Of a stretch of 64,000 nucleotides of DNA, positions 53,847 to 64,000 are shown one piece after another. The DNA comes from Rubinisphaera margarita (lineage in GTDB: Bacteria; Planctomycetota; Planctomycetia; Planctomycetales; Planctomycetaceae), in assembly GCF_022267515.1 (NCBI RefSeq), contig NZ_JAKFGB010000014.1, forward strand, positions 1 through 64,000. The letters are read 5' to 3'. Below the pieces are notes generated by a model. The model was not told where the DNA came from. It saw nothing but the letters and a program-made list of their open reading frames with translations, and did no database searches. Positions within the stretch are counted from its first letter, which is position 1. Each line of letters starts with the position of its first letter. The position numbers were made by a program, and so were the translations under genes.

Positions 53847-53949
53847 TTCAACTCACCCTATATCGCCAGAAAACTGGCGGATTCTCATCGACCTATTTCA
53901 CGAAGACTCTCTGCAACTGGCGACCGCCGAAACCAGCAGAGAACGAAGC

Positions 53950-54537
53950 TCAGATCTTCTCCACCTGCCAGTGCTCCAGTTCCACCGGAGTCGGGCGCCC
54001 GAAGATCTCGATCAACACACTGATTTTTCCGCTGGTGTCATCGATCGCTTCAACGGAACCTTCGAAGCTTTCGAACGTTCCCTCGTTGATTTTCACCGTA
54101 TCACCCTCAGCCAGGTTGATTTTGACCTTGGCTGGTTCTTCTTCTTTCGTCTCTTCCTGACCGAGCATCCGCTCGATCTCTTCATCCTTCATCGGGATCG
54201 GCTTGCCAGCTGCTCCGGTGAAGTCACCGACGCCGCTGGTGTCGCGAACCAGGTACCAGGACTCATCATTCAGAATCATCTGAACCATGACATAGCCCGG
54301 GTAGAGCCGCTGCTCGCGAACCCGCTTCTTCCCGCTCTTGGTTTCGACCACCTTTTCCGTTGGAATGATGATCTCGCCGAAATACTCATCGAGATGATCC
54401 CGCTTGATCCGACGCAGCAGCGAATCCCGAATGGTTCGCTCGCGATTGGACTGAACCTTCAGCACATACCAACGCATCTCGGGCTGACCCAGTTCAGCCT
54501 CGTCTTCACGCATCGGTATGTCAGGTCTATCATCCAT
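53950..54537 (-). CDS. nusG: Transcription termination/antitermination factor NusG
   Basis: Protein of 195 aa. The NGN domain is seen (WYVLKVQSNRERTIRDSLL, YPGYVMVQMILNDESWYLVRDTSGVGDF) and the KOW domain at the C-terminus (EGDTVKINEGTFESFEGSVEAID). It binds RNA polymerase at the beta' clamp and couples it to Rho or the ribosome. The gene lies between secE and rplK, the standard place. Confidence 0.97.
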   Translation of the reverse strand: MDDRPDIPMREDEAELGQPEMRWYVLKVQSNRERTIRDSLLRRIKRDHLDEYFGEIIIPTEKVVETKSGKKRVREQRLYPGYVMVQMILNDESWYLVRDTSGVGDFTGAAGKPIPMKDEEIERMLGQEETKEEEPAKVKINLAEGDTVKINEGTFESFEGSVEAIDDTSGKISVLIEIFGRPTPVELEHWQVEKI

Positions 54538-54748
54538 GGAAAGTGGTCCGCACCTTATCCGAATATTATTAATAGCCTCGAATCCCGAGAAGATTCAGCG
54601 AAAACGCGATCGCTGTCCCTGGGCTGCGAGGCAAAGAAACGGGGATTATGGAAATCTGCCCGTTGAATTTCAAGCCACAGGCCTGCATCCATTTGGAGAA
54701 ATCACGGTTCAGTCCCGGATCGGGTCCAAACAGCGAGCTCTTCCGTGA

Positions 54749-55180
54749 CTACATCTTCAGGAAGCCGAAGTACGTGAAGACATATCGCCAGATGACGTCG
54801 AACGCAAAGAGCGCCACGGCGAGTACAACCATCACCACGAGGACGACAATCGTTGCACGCCAGAGTTGCGACCACGTTGGCCACGACACCTTTTCCATCT
54901 CGCCCTGCACGCCGATCATGAAGTCGGCTGCAGGAGGATAGTTCACCACGCGATAGGCCAGCCAGCAGCCGACGACGGCTACTGCGGTCGAGATGCCCAG
55001 ACGGGTCGTCTGGTCAAATCCACCCAGCACATTCACGGAGAGAGTCCAGGCAGCCACGATGAACACAGCGCCAATCGCGATGGCTGTCACCTGTCGCACC
55101 TGGCGACCCTGATTTCGCTTATACAGGCTGGCGGAGAACAATTCCGACAACAGTCCCCCAGACGACTTCGATCTCGACAT
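54749..55180 (-). CDS. secE: Preprotein translocase subunit SecE, long form
   Basis: Protein of 143 aa from the ATG at 55180. It is longer than the minimal one-TM SecE: two hydrophobic segments (AIAIGAVFIVAAWTLSV and LGISTAVAVVGCWLAYRVV) precede the conserved amphipathic helix EMEKVSWPTWSQLWRATIVVLVVMVVLAVALFAFD. It clamps SecY in the translocon. E. coli SecE also has three segments. The gene follows tRNA-Trp and precedes nusG. Confidence 0.93.
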   Translation of the reverse strand: MSRSKSSGGLLSELFSASLYKRNQGRQVRQVTAIAIGAVFIVAAWTLSVNVLGGFDQTTRLGISTAVAVVGCWLAYRVVNYPPAADFMIGVQGEMEKVSWPTWSQLWRATIVVLVVMVVLAVALFAFDVIWRYVFTYFGFLKM

Positions 55181-55280
55181 ACGTCTCGTTCCGCCAATCA
55201 ATCTTGATTCAAGTCAGCCCCTGCGGGTGTCCGACTCACAGGGATGGCTGGGCAACGTCCTCTTCTGCCAGCCTGGTAAA

Positions 55281-55354
<74 letters not shown>

Positions 55355-55478
55355 AACTCCAGTCACATCACGTCAGTCCGTTTTGATGCGGGCCAACCAC
55401 AAAAAAATAACAAAACTGCCTCATAACGCCAAGAGCGAACGCCTTCCGGCAATTCGCCTCAGCCTGCGAGAGCAGATG

Positions 55479-55634
55479 TTACTTCTTGCGTGATTCTTTA
55501 TGCAGCGTGTGACGACGCAGCTTCGGGCAATACTTCATCAGTTCGAGTCGCTCGGTGCCGCGCATTTCTTTCGGAACGCGATAGTTCCGCATACCGGTTT
55601 CCGTGCATTCCAGCCACACATACTCGCGAGCCAT
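55479..55634 (-). CDS. rpmG: Ribosomal protein bL33
   Basis: Protein of 51 aa, small enough to be easily missed. It starts MAREYVWLECTETGMRNY and ends MKYCPKLRRHTLHKESRKK, the family's typical C-terminus. Zinc-binding bL33 proteins have two CxxC pairs; here only one Cys of each pair remains (LECTE and YCPKL), so it is probably a zinc-free form. The position between tuf and secE is the usual one. Confidence 0.92.
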   Translation of the reverse strand: MAREYVWLECTETGMRNYRVPKEMRGTERLELMKYCPKLRRHTLHKESRKK

Positions 55635-55759
55635 GACAGCTACTCCACAAATCGCAGCCGAAGACTCACGGCTGGGCTAACTTGAACTGAAGAAAACCAA
55701 GCCTCGCCCTTGTAACTACGCAAGAGCGAGGCTGGTATAAATTCACAATCGCTTCCAGA

Positions 55760-56956
<1,197 letters not shown>

Positions 56957-57136
56957 CTCTTGTTTTTACCTCCAATAGACGGTCCGAGCCCCGATACTGC
57001 AGGGCCCGCAAGTTTTAATACAAAATTCTCTCACCCCAAATCGATGACGCGGGCGATCGCAGCGGTGAAATCCCGCGAGCACCCGTTTCGAGGTAAAGCA
57101 ACCCGCCACACCTCTTGAGCAAGCCTTAAGCTGGCC

Positions 57137-57213
<77 letters not shown>

Positions 57214-57297
57214 GATGTTAACCTCGCCGCCCCTCGACACTCTTCCTGATTGAGCTCAACCGAAGCGAGCACATCCGTTGCGAGTTTCCCTCTGAAG

Positions 57298-57368
57298 AGC
57301 GGGTGAAGGGAATCGAACCCTCACGACCAGCTTGGAAGGCTGGAGTTCTACCATTGAACTACACCCGC
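57298..57368 (-). tRNA. tRNA-Gly (TCC)
   Basis: Seventy-one nt; acceptor GCGGGTG/CACCCGC, anticodon loop CTTCCAA with anticodon TCC, and T arm GGGTTCGATTCCC. Confidence 0.95.
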
Positions 57369-57500
57369 GTTCGCACGCCTTTTCAGGCGTTAGCCGTTTT
57401 CGCATGTCTCGCGAATACGACAATTCGAAGCCGTATTCCGCAGAGATTAGCAACTTGACACCCGTTTCGGCAACTGTGCGCCGATTCGTGGTCCATCGAG

Positions 57501-57582
<82 letters not shown>

Positions 57583-57644
57583 CCGAATTTTTGTCGATGC
57601 TGCAACGACCGCGTAAAACGTGATCGGCTCTCAAGGCATCGACG

Positions 57645-57718
<74 letters not shown>

Positions 57719-57815
57719 GAGTTTCTGTGCCGGAAGTTTCGATCCCGTTCAGGCGGTCATCGAAACAGCACCAGATCCGACGCGTGCACGAACAGTCTCC
57801 TTCCGCAAGCCGCGA

Positions 57816-57843
57816 ACTATAACGTACTGGCCGGGGCTTGCAA
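57816..57843 (-). promoter_or_regulatory. Likely promoter of the tRNA-tuf-rpo cluster
   Basis: On the minus strand TTGCAA (57838-57843) and TATAGT (57816-57821) are 16 bp apart, about 100 bp before tRNA-Thr. A TTGACT lies a few bases farther upstream. The rest of 57719-58042 shows no gene. Confidence 0.5.
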
Positions 57844-58042
57844 GTCAAAAAACAGAACCACGCGGAAGGAGGCGATCGGAACCCCTCGCCGAGTCGGGGC
57901 GCTGGACCTGAGGAAGTCGAACGCCGGCGTTTTGTTTTTCTTCTGAACCTGCAACGTTCAGTTGTGTGAAGTTTTGACACGACTGTCAAGATGAGGTTCC
58001 GCCGGACCTGATAATTCTCGACCGGTTTGTCTCACATCTTGA

Positions 58043-59146
58043 TCAGAAATCGCCGGGTGCCGAACTCCATTCCGGAGGAACGATGTCGACTTCGGTCTGT
58101 TCAATGGCCTGGAGCAACCGATCGGCCGCGAAGACCGGGTTCATTTCCACGTCATCAATGAAGCTCCGCACTGATCCGTGCTGCCCTTTTTCATGCGAGA
58201 CGGACACGACCGGATCGACATACGCGGTTTGCGGAATGGTCCCTGTAATCGTGGCGTAAAGGCGCTCGGCCCGGTCGTCCCACTGATGAGCGTCGGCCAG
58301 ATTCAGCAGAATTTCCAGAGACTGCTGCGACGTGCCCGCTTTGTAGTAAGCGTAGGCGAGCCGGTAACGGTCCCGCGGAGACGAGGTTTCCATCAATGAC
58401 TCGGCCAGTTCGAGATGTTCGACCGCATCATCCCAGCGGCCGGCCTGACCATAGGCAATTCCGAGATTCACCTGCGTTCGGGCTTCGTCTTCGAGGGAGA
58501 GATTCGACCTGGCGAGTGACCGCAGAATCGTGGCGGCCCGCGTCGGCTCCGATCGAGCCAGCATCATCTCAGCCAGTTCCAGCGTCGCTTCGGGATGGTT
58601 CGGCTGCACCTGCAAAACGTGGTAGTAGTCGGCCATGGCCTGCTGATGATCGGCCTGCTTCCGTGCCAGTCGAGCCGACAGAATGATCGCCTCGATGTTG
58701 TTCGGAATTCGGCGCGTCGTCTCCTTCAGAGTCTCCTGGGCCTCGTCGTAATCGCCTTGCAAATAATACAACTGAGCCAGTCGCAGATAGCCATGCGGAT
58801 CGTGAGGCTGCAGTTCGACATACTTTTTCTGTTCGTCAATCGCCTGCGGGAAGTTGTCCTGGTGAATCGATAACTCAGCCAGGTTCCACCAGGTCTCAGC
58901 ATGTTTCGGCTCGAGTTGAACGGCATCATTCAGGAGGTTTCGAGCTTCGTCGAGTTCTCCCGACTGCTGCGCGGAGAACGACTGCTCGATGAATGTCCGG
59001 CAGATTTCCTCGTTTTTCCCCTGATTTCGCTGCACCCAGCAGCAGCCTGGCAGCAAGAGCAGGGCGCACAACGATCTCCACAGTGCGGCTCGGAGGCTGA
59101 GCGCAGCGGAAGTGTCTGCAGGGGATGATGGGCCCGGTCGTGGCAT
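58043..59146 (-). CDS. TPR-repeat lipoprotein
   Basis: Protein of 367 aa from the ATG at 59146; a longer frame upstream is less likely. The hydrophobic N-terminus ends in LLLPGC, a lipobox, so it is probably a lipid-anchored protein. At least six tetratricopeptide repeats follow (AETWWNLAELSIHQDNFPQAI, PHGYLRLAQLYYLQGDYDEA, PEATLELAEMMLARSEPTRA and others). TPRs are protein-binding scaffolds. It is the last of three minus-strand genes after the MBOAT/SGNH pair, with a 117-bp gap, and may act with them. Confidence 0.85.
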   Translation of the reverse strand: MPRPGPSSPADTSAALSLRAALWRSLCALLLLPGCCWVQRNQGKNEEICRTFIEQSFSAQQSGELDEARNLLNDAVQLEPKHAETWWNLAELSIHQDNFPQAIDEQKKYVELQPHDPHGYLRLAQLYYLQGDYDEAQETLKETTRRIPNNIEAIILSARLARKQADHQQAMADYYHVLQVQPNHPEATLELAEMMLARSEPTRAATILRSLARSNLSLEDEARTQVNLGIAYGQAGRWDDAVEHLELAESLMETSSPRDRYRLAYAYYKAGTSQQSLEILLNLADAHQWDDRAERLYATITGTIPQTAYVDPVVSVSHEKGQHGSVRSFIDDVEMNPVFAADRLLQAIEQTEVDIVPPEWSSAPGDF

Positions 59147-59263
59147 GACCAGAGTGGAATCTCGGAAGGAAGGGAGAGGGGAATACTCAGGAGATGAGCC
59201 GTAATATACCACCCAGCCGCTTTGCAGGTCGAGATGGCTCCCGCCTGCAAGTCCCTTCGGCAG

Positions 59264-60304
59264 TCAGGGCAAAGTGGCGATGCCAGGAAATTTGGCGCCA
59301 GGCTTTACCGGCAGCTGACAGAGATACGGCTCCGATTTGCCTACCAGGGCAGTCGTGTAGAGTCGGGCGGCGTCTTCGTCCATGTGCAGTCCGTCGAAGA
59401 ACATGGTGACTTTGAGGCCGGGAACTTCGCGGCAATCGACCAGTTCCGCCGAGGTGCTGTGGACCACGTCGAGCATTGCCTGATCGAATTCGTAATACTC
59501 CGGCACCGGCATCGCAGCGAGGATCACCTGCACCTGATTTCGTTCCGCCATGGCGACGAACTTCAACAGTCGCTCATAAGAGGGCTCCTGTTCGACGACT
59601 TTCCCGGCATCCGCGGCCATTCGAAGATTCAGTTCATCCATCCCCGATCGATACGAAGGAATGACCATGTCGAGCACCCGGCGTTGAATCCGATCTCGAT
59701 TCGCGAACGCAGCGGACATGCTGCAAAGCGTGAAATACGCTCGCTCTTCAAACGTCTTCAGATCGAACTGGCCCAGCTCGGCTGGCTGTCTTCCGCGGCA
59801 GTAGTAATACGCGAGGCGATCGGGATGATGCGACGGAGCGTCCCGCAGATGCCCGCCCTCAAAGCCGATCACAACGACATCGGGAACACGCTCGGGTTTG
59901 TCGAAATAGCTCTGATAGGCGTAGTACCAGTCGGCCAGAGCCGTGTTGTCGGGGTTCACCTTGACGGCCCGGAGGGGCTTTTCGGTGTTTTCGCCAGTCA
60001 GTTCAACGAACAACTTCTGATCCACGCCATAGCGAGTGAGCGAGTTCCCCAGGAAAAGGACGCGCAGCTCGTCTTCAGGGCCTGCAGCCAGTTCGCGGGA
60101 AAGACGGTCGAACGACTGCAGATGCGAGATGTCTTTCGAGAGGACATCGCCGCGAATGCGAAAGCCGAACTCGAGCATCAGGAAGCAGAGAATCACGACG
60201 CCAAGCACACGCCACTCGGTCCGCAGCGGCCGCTTCCGGCCCGGAAGTGCTTCGGAGGGCGGTTTCTGTAACTCAGGTTCAGGGGATGTCAGAACGGCGG
60301 TCAT
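59264..60304 (-). CDS. SGNH/GDSL-like membrane-anchored protein, partner of MBOAT
   Basis: Protein of 346 aa. One N-terminal membrane segment (VLGVVILCFLMLEFGFRI) anchors an outer domain. That domain has an SGNH-like block LFLGNSLTRYG (83-93) and a C-terminal DGLHMDEDAARLYT with the Asp-x-x-His pair, the layout of AlgJ/AlgX- and DltD-like acyltransfer proteins. It lies 13 bp after an MBOAT acyltransferase gene. In alginate and similar systems the MBOAT protein passes acetyl groups through the membrane and the SGNH protein puts them on a polymer. The polymer here is unknown. Confidence 0.75.
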   Translation of the reverse strand: MTAVLTSPEPELQKPPSEALPGRKRPLRTEWRVLGVVILCFLMLEFGFRIRGDVLSKDISHLQSFDRLSRELAAGPEDELRVLFLGNSLTRYGVDQKLFVELTGENTEKPLRAVKVNPDNTALADWYYAYQSYFDKPERVPDVVVIGFEGGHLRDAPSHHPDRLAYYYCRGRQPAELGQFDLKTFEERAYFTLCSMSAAFANRDRIQRRVLDMVIPSYRSGMDELNLRMAADAGKVVEQEPSYERLLKFVAMAERNQVQVILAAMPVPEYYEFDQAMLDVVHSTSAELVDCREVPGLKVTMFFDGLHMDEDAARLYTTALVGKSEPYLCQLPVKPGAKFPGIATLP

Positions 60305-60317
60305 GGCTTTGCCTGAA

Positions 60318-61748
60318 TCAGAACTGGAAGTAGATGAACGTCGCGGCGGCCGGCGGCGGGAAACAGAGGCACATCATCAGGGCATACGTGCAGGCCAGTC
60401 CGCGCCAACTCCAGTGGACGGCTGGAACGTCATCGACTCGCGACTGCCACTCTTCCCAACACTCGAACAGCATCAGCGGTCCAGCACAGAAAACGAGCAT
60501 GCCGAAGGTCATCGATGCCAGCGGCGACCAGTCGAGATTCGTGGCCAGAACGGACAACATCCCGGCAGCCTGCCCGATCGACTCAGCTCGGAACAACAGC
60601 CAGGTGAGACAGACGAAGTGGAACATGAGCACAATCTGAGCTGTACGGGTCAACAACCCGAGTGGAGTCCACTGCGCTGGTGTCACCGCTTTCGCATTCT
60701 CTCCGGCGAAGTAGCGGTATCCGCAGAGCATGGCGCCATGCACGGCTCCCCAGGCGATGAAGGTCCAGTTCGCTCCGTGCCACAATCCGCCGAGAAGCAT
60801 GGTCAGCATCAGGTTGCGGTAGGTCATCAGCGAACCACCGCGATTGCCGCCCAGCGGAATATACAGGTAGTCCCGCAGCCACTGGGACAGACTGATGTGC
60901 CAGCGTCGCCAGAAGTCACTCGGGTCGACGGCGAAATACGGTCTACGGAAGTTGACCATCAGATCGAAGCCGAGCCATCGCGAGATTCCCCGGGCAATTG
61001 CCGAGTACCCGGAAAAGTCGCCGTAGATCTGGAAGGCAAAGGCATACACGCCGACGAGAACTTCCATTCCGGTCAGTTCGGAAGTCGGCGTCTGGAAAAT
61101 GGCGTTGACCAGCACGGCCATGTTGTCGGCCACGACGATCTTCTTGAACAGACCGAGGACGACCAGATACAGCCCTTCTCCAAACGCGTTCCGATCCCAC
61201 TGGCGAGGTTGAATCACCTGCGGCAGGAAATGCGAGGCCCGTTCGATCGGCCCGGCGACAAGTTGCGGGAAGAACGAAACATACACCGAAAAGTCGAGCA
61301 GACTCCGCGTCGGCTGGCAGTGGCCCCGGTAGACGTCGATGGAGTAGCTCATCGTCTGGAACGTATAGAACGAGATCCCGACGGGCAGAATGATATTCAA
61401 AGTCGGCAGCAACAGCGGCACGCCCACGGAATCCCCGAGGGTGGCGAGTTCCCCGGCGAAGAAGTTGAAGTACTTGAAAAACGCGAGGATGCCCAGGTTC
61501 GTCCCGAGCGAAATGGCGAGCAGCGTCTTCCGTTTCCACGAGACCTGGCAGTCGTGAATCCGCAGGGCCAGCGTATAATCAACGAGCGTTGAGATGGCGA
61601 TCAGGCTGAGAAACCGCCAGTCCCAGCAGCCGTAGAAATAGTAACTGGCAAGCAGCAGAAGAACATTCTGTCCGCGATGTTTCAGCCGGTAATACAGCAG
61701 AAACACAACAGCGTAGAAGAGCCAGAATGCAAAACTGTTGAACAGCAT
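60318..61748 (-). CDS. MBOAT family O-acyltransferase (AlgI-like)
   Basis: Protein of 476 aa from the ATG at 61748. It has many membrane segments and the AlgI signatures: LFNSFAFWLFYAVVFLLYYRL, GISFYTFQTMSYSIDVYRG, YGDFSGYSAIARGISRWLGF, FWRRWHISLSQWLRDYLYIPLGGNRGG, and the catalytic His in GGLWHGANWTFIAWG near residue 318. It moves acyl groups across the membrane to modify an exopolysaccharide or cell-wall polymer. The downstream SGNH-like gene is its likely partner. Confidence 0.92.
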   Translation of the reverse strand: MLFNSFAFWLFYAVVFLLYYRLKHRGQNVLLLLASYYFYGCWDWRFLSLIAISTLVDYTLALRIHDCQVSWKRKTLLAISLGTNLGILAFFKYFNFFAGELATLGDSVGVPLLLPTLNIILPVGISFYTFQTMSYSIDVYRGHCQPTRSLLDFSVYVSFFPQLVAGPIERASHFLPQVIQPRQWDRNAFGEGLYLVVLGLFKKIVVADNMAVLVNAIFQTPTSELTGMEVLVGVYAFAFQIYGDFSGYSAIARGISRWLGFDLMVNFRRPYFAVDPSDFWRRWHISLSQWLRDYLYIPLGGNRGGSLMTYRNLMLTMLLGGLWHGANWTFIAWGAVHGAMLCGYRYFAGENAKAVTPAQWTPLGLLTRTAQIVLMFHFVCLTWLLFRAESIGQAAGMLSVLATNLDWSPLASMTFGMLVFCAGPLMLFECWEEWQSRVDDVPAVHWSWRGLACTYALMMCLCFPPPAAATFIYFQF

Positions 61749-62091
61749 GGGGATTTTCGACAACGCGGTGAATCGTGGCACGCAGTGATGTCGGAATTCG
61801 ACAACACTTGCTGATGAAGCCTAGTTCAGCATTGCGGGAATGCGGGAAAAACCGTCAGACCGGCCCCTTGGGACGACTCGCCCGCTGTCGACTGGCATCG
61901 ATTTTGCAGGTTAGTCTGAAACCGCGGATTGTTAGAAAATTTCCCTTTTCGCGGATTGCAGCAATAATTCCCCTCACGACCGATTTCCGGTTTGAAATCC
62001 AACCGCGGTCGTGCAGGCTGAATGTTGGGGAATCGAGCGGAAAGCGACCAGAATGAAACCAGGTCGCATAGACAGATTCAGGAGTCAGATC
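61749..62091. other. Divergent intergenic region, no gene seen
   Basis: It separates the MBOAT gene from the Tyr-rich gene. No frame with protein character was found; it should hold both promoters, but no clear elements were fixed. Confidence 0.4.
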
Positions 62092-62439
62092 ATGAAAGCC
62101 ATATTTGCGATTCTCGCCAGCGGACTGCTCTGCTTCGCCGTTACCGATACGGCTGAAGCCGATCGCTACAGCTGGCGTCCGAGCTGGAGCCGCGACTACA
62201 ACAGCGGCATTTACGACAGTGGCTACGGCAACAATTATCGCGTGCCGAGCTACAACTACTACAACCCGTACGGCGGCGGCTACAACTACAACTACAATTA
62301 CAGCCCGTATTCGTCGTATTACGGCCCGCGGAACACCCCGTATTCCACCTTCTACGGACCGCGGAACTACCAGTACCAATACCAGTATCAGACGTTCCCT
62401 TACCCGAGCTATCAGTATCAGTACCACTACAACTACTGA
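62092..62439 (+). CDS. Small secreted Tyr/Asn-rich protein
   Basis: Protein of 115 aa. AGGAG stands eight bases before the ATG at 62092 and decides this start. A signal peptide (IFAILASGLLCFAVTDTAEA) precedes a mature part made almost only of Tyr, Asn, Gly, Ser, Pro and Gln (YNYYNPYGGGYNYNYNYS, then YQYQYQ). No family is recognised. It resembles the other exported aromatic proteins in the window and may be a surface or matrix component. Confidence 0.72.
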   Translation: MKAIFAILASGLLCFAVTDTAEADRYSWRPSWSRDYNSGIYDSGYGNNYRVPSYNYYNPYGGGYNYNYNYSPYSSYYGPRNTPYSTFYGPRNYQYQYQYQTFPYPSYQYQYHYNY

Positions 62440-62476
62440 TGCTGATTGCGGAGCGACCACGCTGGGTCGGGCGATC

Positions 62477-62743
62477 TCAGCCCGGCCCGACAGTGTGGAA
62501 CACGTCGACGACCCACCACTCAATGTACGGGCCCAGGACGTAGTCCATCAGGGGTTCCGGACACCACAGAAATAACGGGGCATACAGATAGAAGACGGAA
62601 TAGAATTCGTCGTATCCCGTCGACTCGCGCAGCCAGAATGCGAGTCCGAACAGCGGCCCGCTCGCCAGTACGTAGACGAGCGGCAAGCAGGCAATGGCCA
62701 GCCAGATCCGGTGGCTTCCCGATCCTTTCTCCGCGTCGCTCAT
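62477..62743 (-). CDS. Small membrane protein
   Basis: Protein of 88 aa from the ATG at 62743, preceded by AGAAAG. Two hydrophobic segments (IWLAIACLPLVYVLASGPLFGLAFWL and FYLYAPLFLWCPEPLMDYVL) make up most of it. No family is recognised. It runs against the Tyr-rich gene and away from the ABC ATPase gene. Confidence 0.6.
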   Translation of the reverse strand: MSDAEKGSGSHRIWLAIACLPLVYVLASGPLFGLAFWLRESTGYDEFYSVFYLYAPLFLWCPEPLMDYVLGPYIEWWVVDVFHTVGPG

Positions 62744-62866
62744 CGCCGCCACTTTCTCTGGAATGGCTTCAGATCCGGTTCCTCTCCCTGTAGGATGACG
62801 CAACAGCGGCAATAATGCTGCCCTGCTTTTTCGTTCCACAACGATTTCTCAAGAACCGGCACGCTC

Positions 62867-63640
62867 GTGAACACCACGCCCGCCATCCTCGACGTCCACG
62901 ATCTCACGGTCGCTTACCGGCATCGTCCGGTGCTCTGGAACGTCGACTTCGAGATCCACGAGCCGCAACTGCTGGGCATCGTGGGGCCCAACGGAGCTGG
63001 CAAAAGCACGCTGCTCAAATCCATTCTCGAACTGGTTCCCTCCGTCTCGGGAAATGTCTCGCTCTTCGGCCAGTCGGTCTCCGACGTTCGAACCCGGATC
63101 GGCTACGTGCCGCAACGCGAAAGTGTCGATTGGGACTTCCCGATCACCGTCCGCGAGACCGTGCTCATGGGAACCTACGCCAAGCTCGGCTGGTTCCGTC
63201 GCCCGGGAGCCAAACAACGCGAGCTCGCCGAGCAATGCCTGGCCGATGTCGGCATGGAAGCGTTCGCAAACCGGCAGATCGGACGCCTCTCCGGCGGTCA
63301 GCAGCAGCGCGTCTTTCTGGCCCGGGCCCTCGCTCAGGATGCCGACGTTTATTTTCTCGACGAACCTTTTGCCGGCGTCGATGCTGCGACTGAAGACATT
63401 GTTCTTGGCGTTCTCCGCCGGCTCCGGGATCGCGGCAAACTGCTCATCGTTGTGCATCACGATCTGCTGACTGTCCAACGATCGTTCGATTCCGTGCTTC
63501 TGCTTAATGGCCGCCTCATTGCCTGGGGCCCGGTCGAAGAAACACTCACTTCAGAAAACCTGAAACGCACCTACGGCGGTCACCTGCCGATTCTCGACCA
63601 CCTCGGCGTCGCCGTGGCCGATCAGTCCCGCTCGGGCTGA
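62867..63640 (+). CDS. Metal-type ABC transporter ATP-binding protein (ZnuC/MntB-like)
   Basis: Protein of 257 aa starting at GTG. Motifs: Walker A GPNGAGKST (41-49), Q-loop YVPQRESVDWDFPITV, signature LSGGQQQR, Walker B VYFLDEPFAGVD and switch His in LLIVVHHD. The phrase VPQRESVDWDFPITVRE and the short C-terminus fit zinc/manganese/iron ABC importers. The permease and binding protein are not downstream on this strand within the window, so its partners are elsewhere or the system is split. Confidence 0.9.
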   Translation: MNTTPAILDVHDLTVAYRHRPVLWNVDFEIHEPQLLGIVGPNGAGKSTLLKSILELVPSVSGNVSLFGQSVSDVRTRIGYVPQRESVDWDFPITVRETVLMGTYAKLGWFRRPGAKQRELAEQCLADVGMEAFANRQIGRLSGGQQQRVFLARALAQDADVYFLDEPFAGVDAATEDIVLGVLRRLRDRGKLLIVVHHDLLTVQRSFDSVLLLNGRLIAWGPVEETLTSENLKRTYGGHLPILDHLGVAVADQSRSG

Positions 63641-64000
63641 GCCTTCTCGTTCTGCCACTTCGCATGCACGCGAGCCACGTGCCACATGTACCGGCTGATC
63701 CGGTCGTTCTCCGTGTGATTCTTCCACGCGCGTTGAATGTGTTCTTTCGCCAGCGCTGGATTCCCATGAGCTTCATGGTAGAGCCCCAGATACAGGTCGG
63801 CGTAGAACATCCGGAAGGCCCGTTCTTCCGCGTCCGGCTCTCCAGCGTTCGCGACTTCGAGCACCTTCTCCGGCGTCGACTTTCCCTGGAACAGAGCATA
63901 GACCTCCATCAGCGGCACGCGGGGATCATTCCGAATCGGCAGCATCTCCTTCCGAGCCGCTTCGAGATCCTGATCGCGAGCCATGCAGATGTAACGCCAG
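63622..64000 (-). CDS. TPR-like protein, C-terminal part only
   Basis: The frame is open to the window edge, and an ATG at 63984 is probably internal. The visible 125 residues are helical with TPR-like periodicity (RMFYADLYLGLYHEAHGNPALAKEHIQRAWKNHT) and end in a hydrophilic tail. The gene runs convergently into the ABC ATPase gene and overlaps its last 19 bases. Its start and N-terminal features lie outside the window. Confidence 0.6.
   Translation of the reverse strand, partial: WRYICMARDQDLEAARKEMLPIRNDPRVPLMEVYALFQGKSTPEKVLEVANAGEPDAEERAFRMFYADLYLGLYHEAHGNPALAKEHIQRAWKNHTENDRISRYMWHVARVHAKWQNEKAQPERD

Overview
The window comes from a member of the Planctomycetota, most likely in or near the Planctomycetaceae. 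The main evidence is a PSD1/DUF1549/DUF1553-type cytochrome c protein, a sulfotransferase, several low-complexity Tyr/Gly/Pro-rich secreted proteins, and genes shared with the related Chlamydiae: a class Ic-type ribonucleotide reductase small subunit and LL-diaminopimelate aminotransferase. There are about 45 protein genes, six tRNA genes, a set of recognisable terminators, and several families of intergenic repeats.

Left end (1-3650): a patch visibly poorer in G+C than the rest. It encodes a TerB-like protein ending in an HNH nuclease domain, a two-TM protein with a C-terminal TerB-like domain, and a SUKH (SMI1/KNR4) protein. It looks like a laterally acquired stress or defence cassette and is the best candidate for an undescribed system here. 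Region 4000-20460 holds a PSD1 cytochrome with a LamG-like insertion, an ABC ATPase coupled to an enoyl-CoA hydratase, a sulfotransferase, a thioesterase, a DUF3311/sodium-solute symporter pair, low-complexity secreted proteins, an SDR, an FHA protein, and an ECF sigma factor followed by a probable anti-sigma factor.

Region 20660-28460: a DUF255/YyaL-type protein, tRNA-Ser, and an nrdA-(four-helix-bundle gene)-nrdB operon on the minus strand. A sigma70-like promoter with two NrdR-box-like sites lies about 440 nt upstream of nrdA. The inserted four-helix-bundle gene is bordered by heptanucleotide repeats. Region 28870-42675: a YkgJ-type cysteine-cluster protein, the EF-P lysine ligase EpmA, a tyrosine autokinase (Wzz/BY-kinase) with a sugar epimerase, an HtrA-like protease, a secreted Pro/Glu/Lys-rich protein, a TIM-barrel sugar isomerase, a TauE/SafE permease, a site-2-protease-like protein and DapL.

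Region 42774-57718 is the classic minus-strand cluster tRNA-Thr(TGT), tRNA-Tyr, tRNA-Gly, tRNA-Thr(GGT), tuf, rpmG, tRNA-Trp, secE, nusG, rplK, rplA, rplJ, rplL, rpoB, rpoC, with the same tRNA-tuf order as the E. coli thrU-tyrU-glyT-thrT-tufB locus. The right end (58043-64000) carries a TPR lipoprotein, an SGNH-like/MBOAT acyltransferase pair, a Tyr-rich secreted protein, a small membrane protein, a metal-type ABC ATPase and the end of a further gene. All calls are made by eye from sequence; no database search was run.
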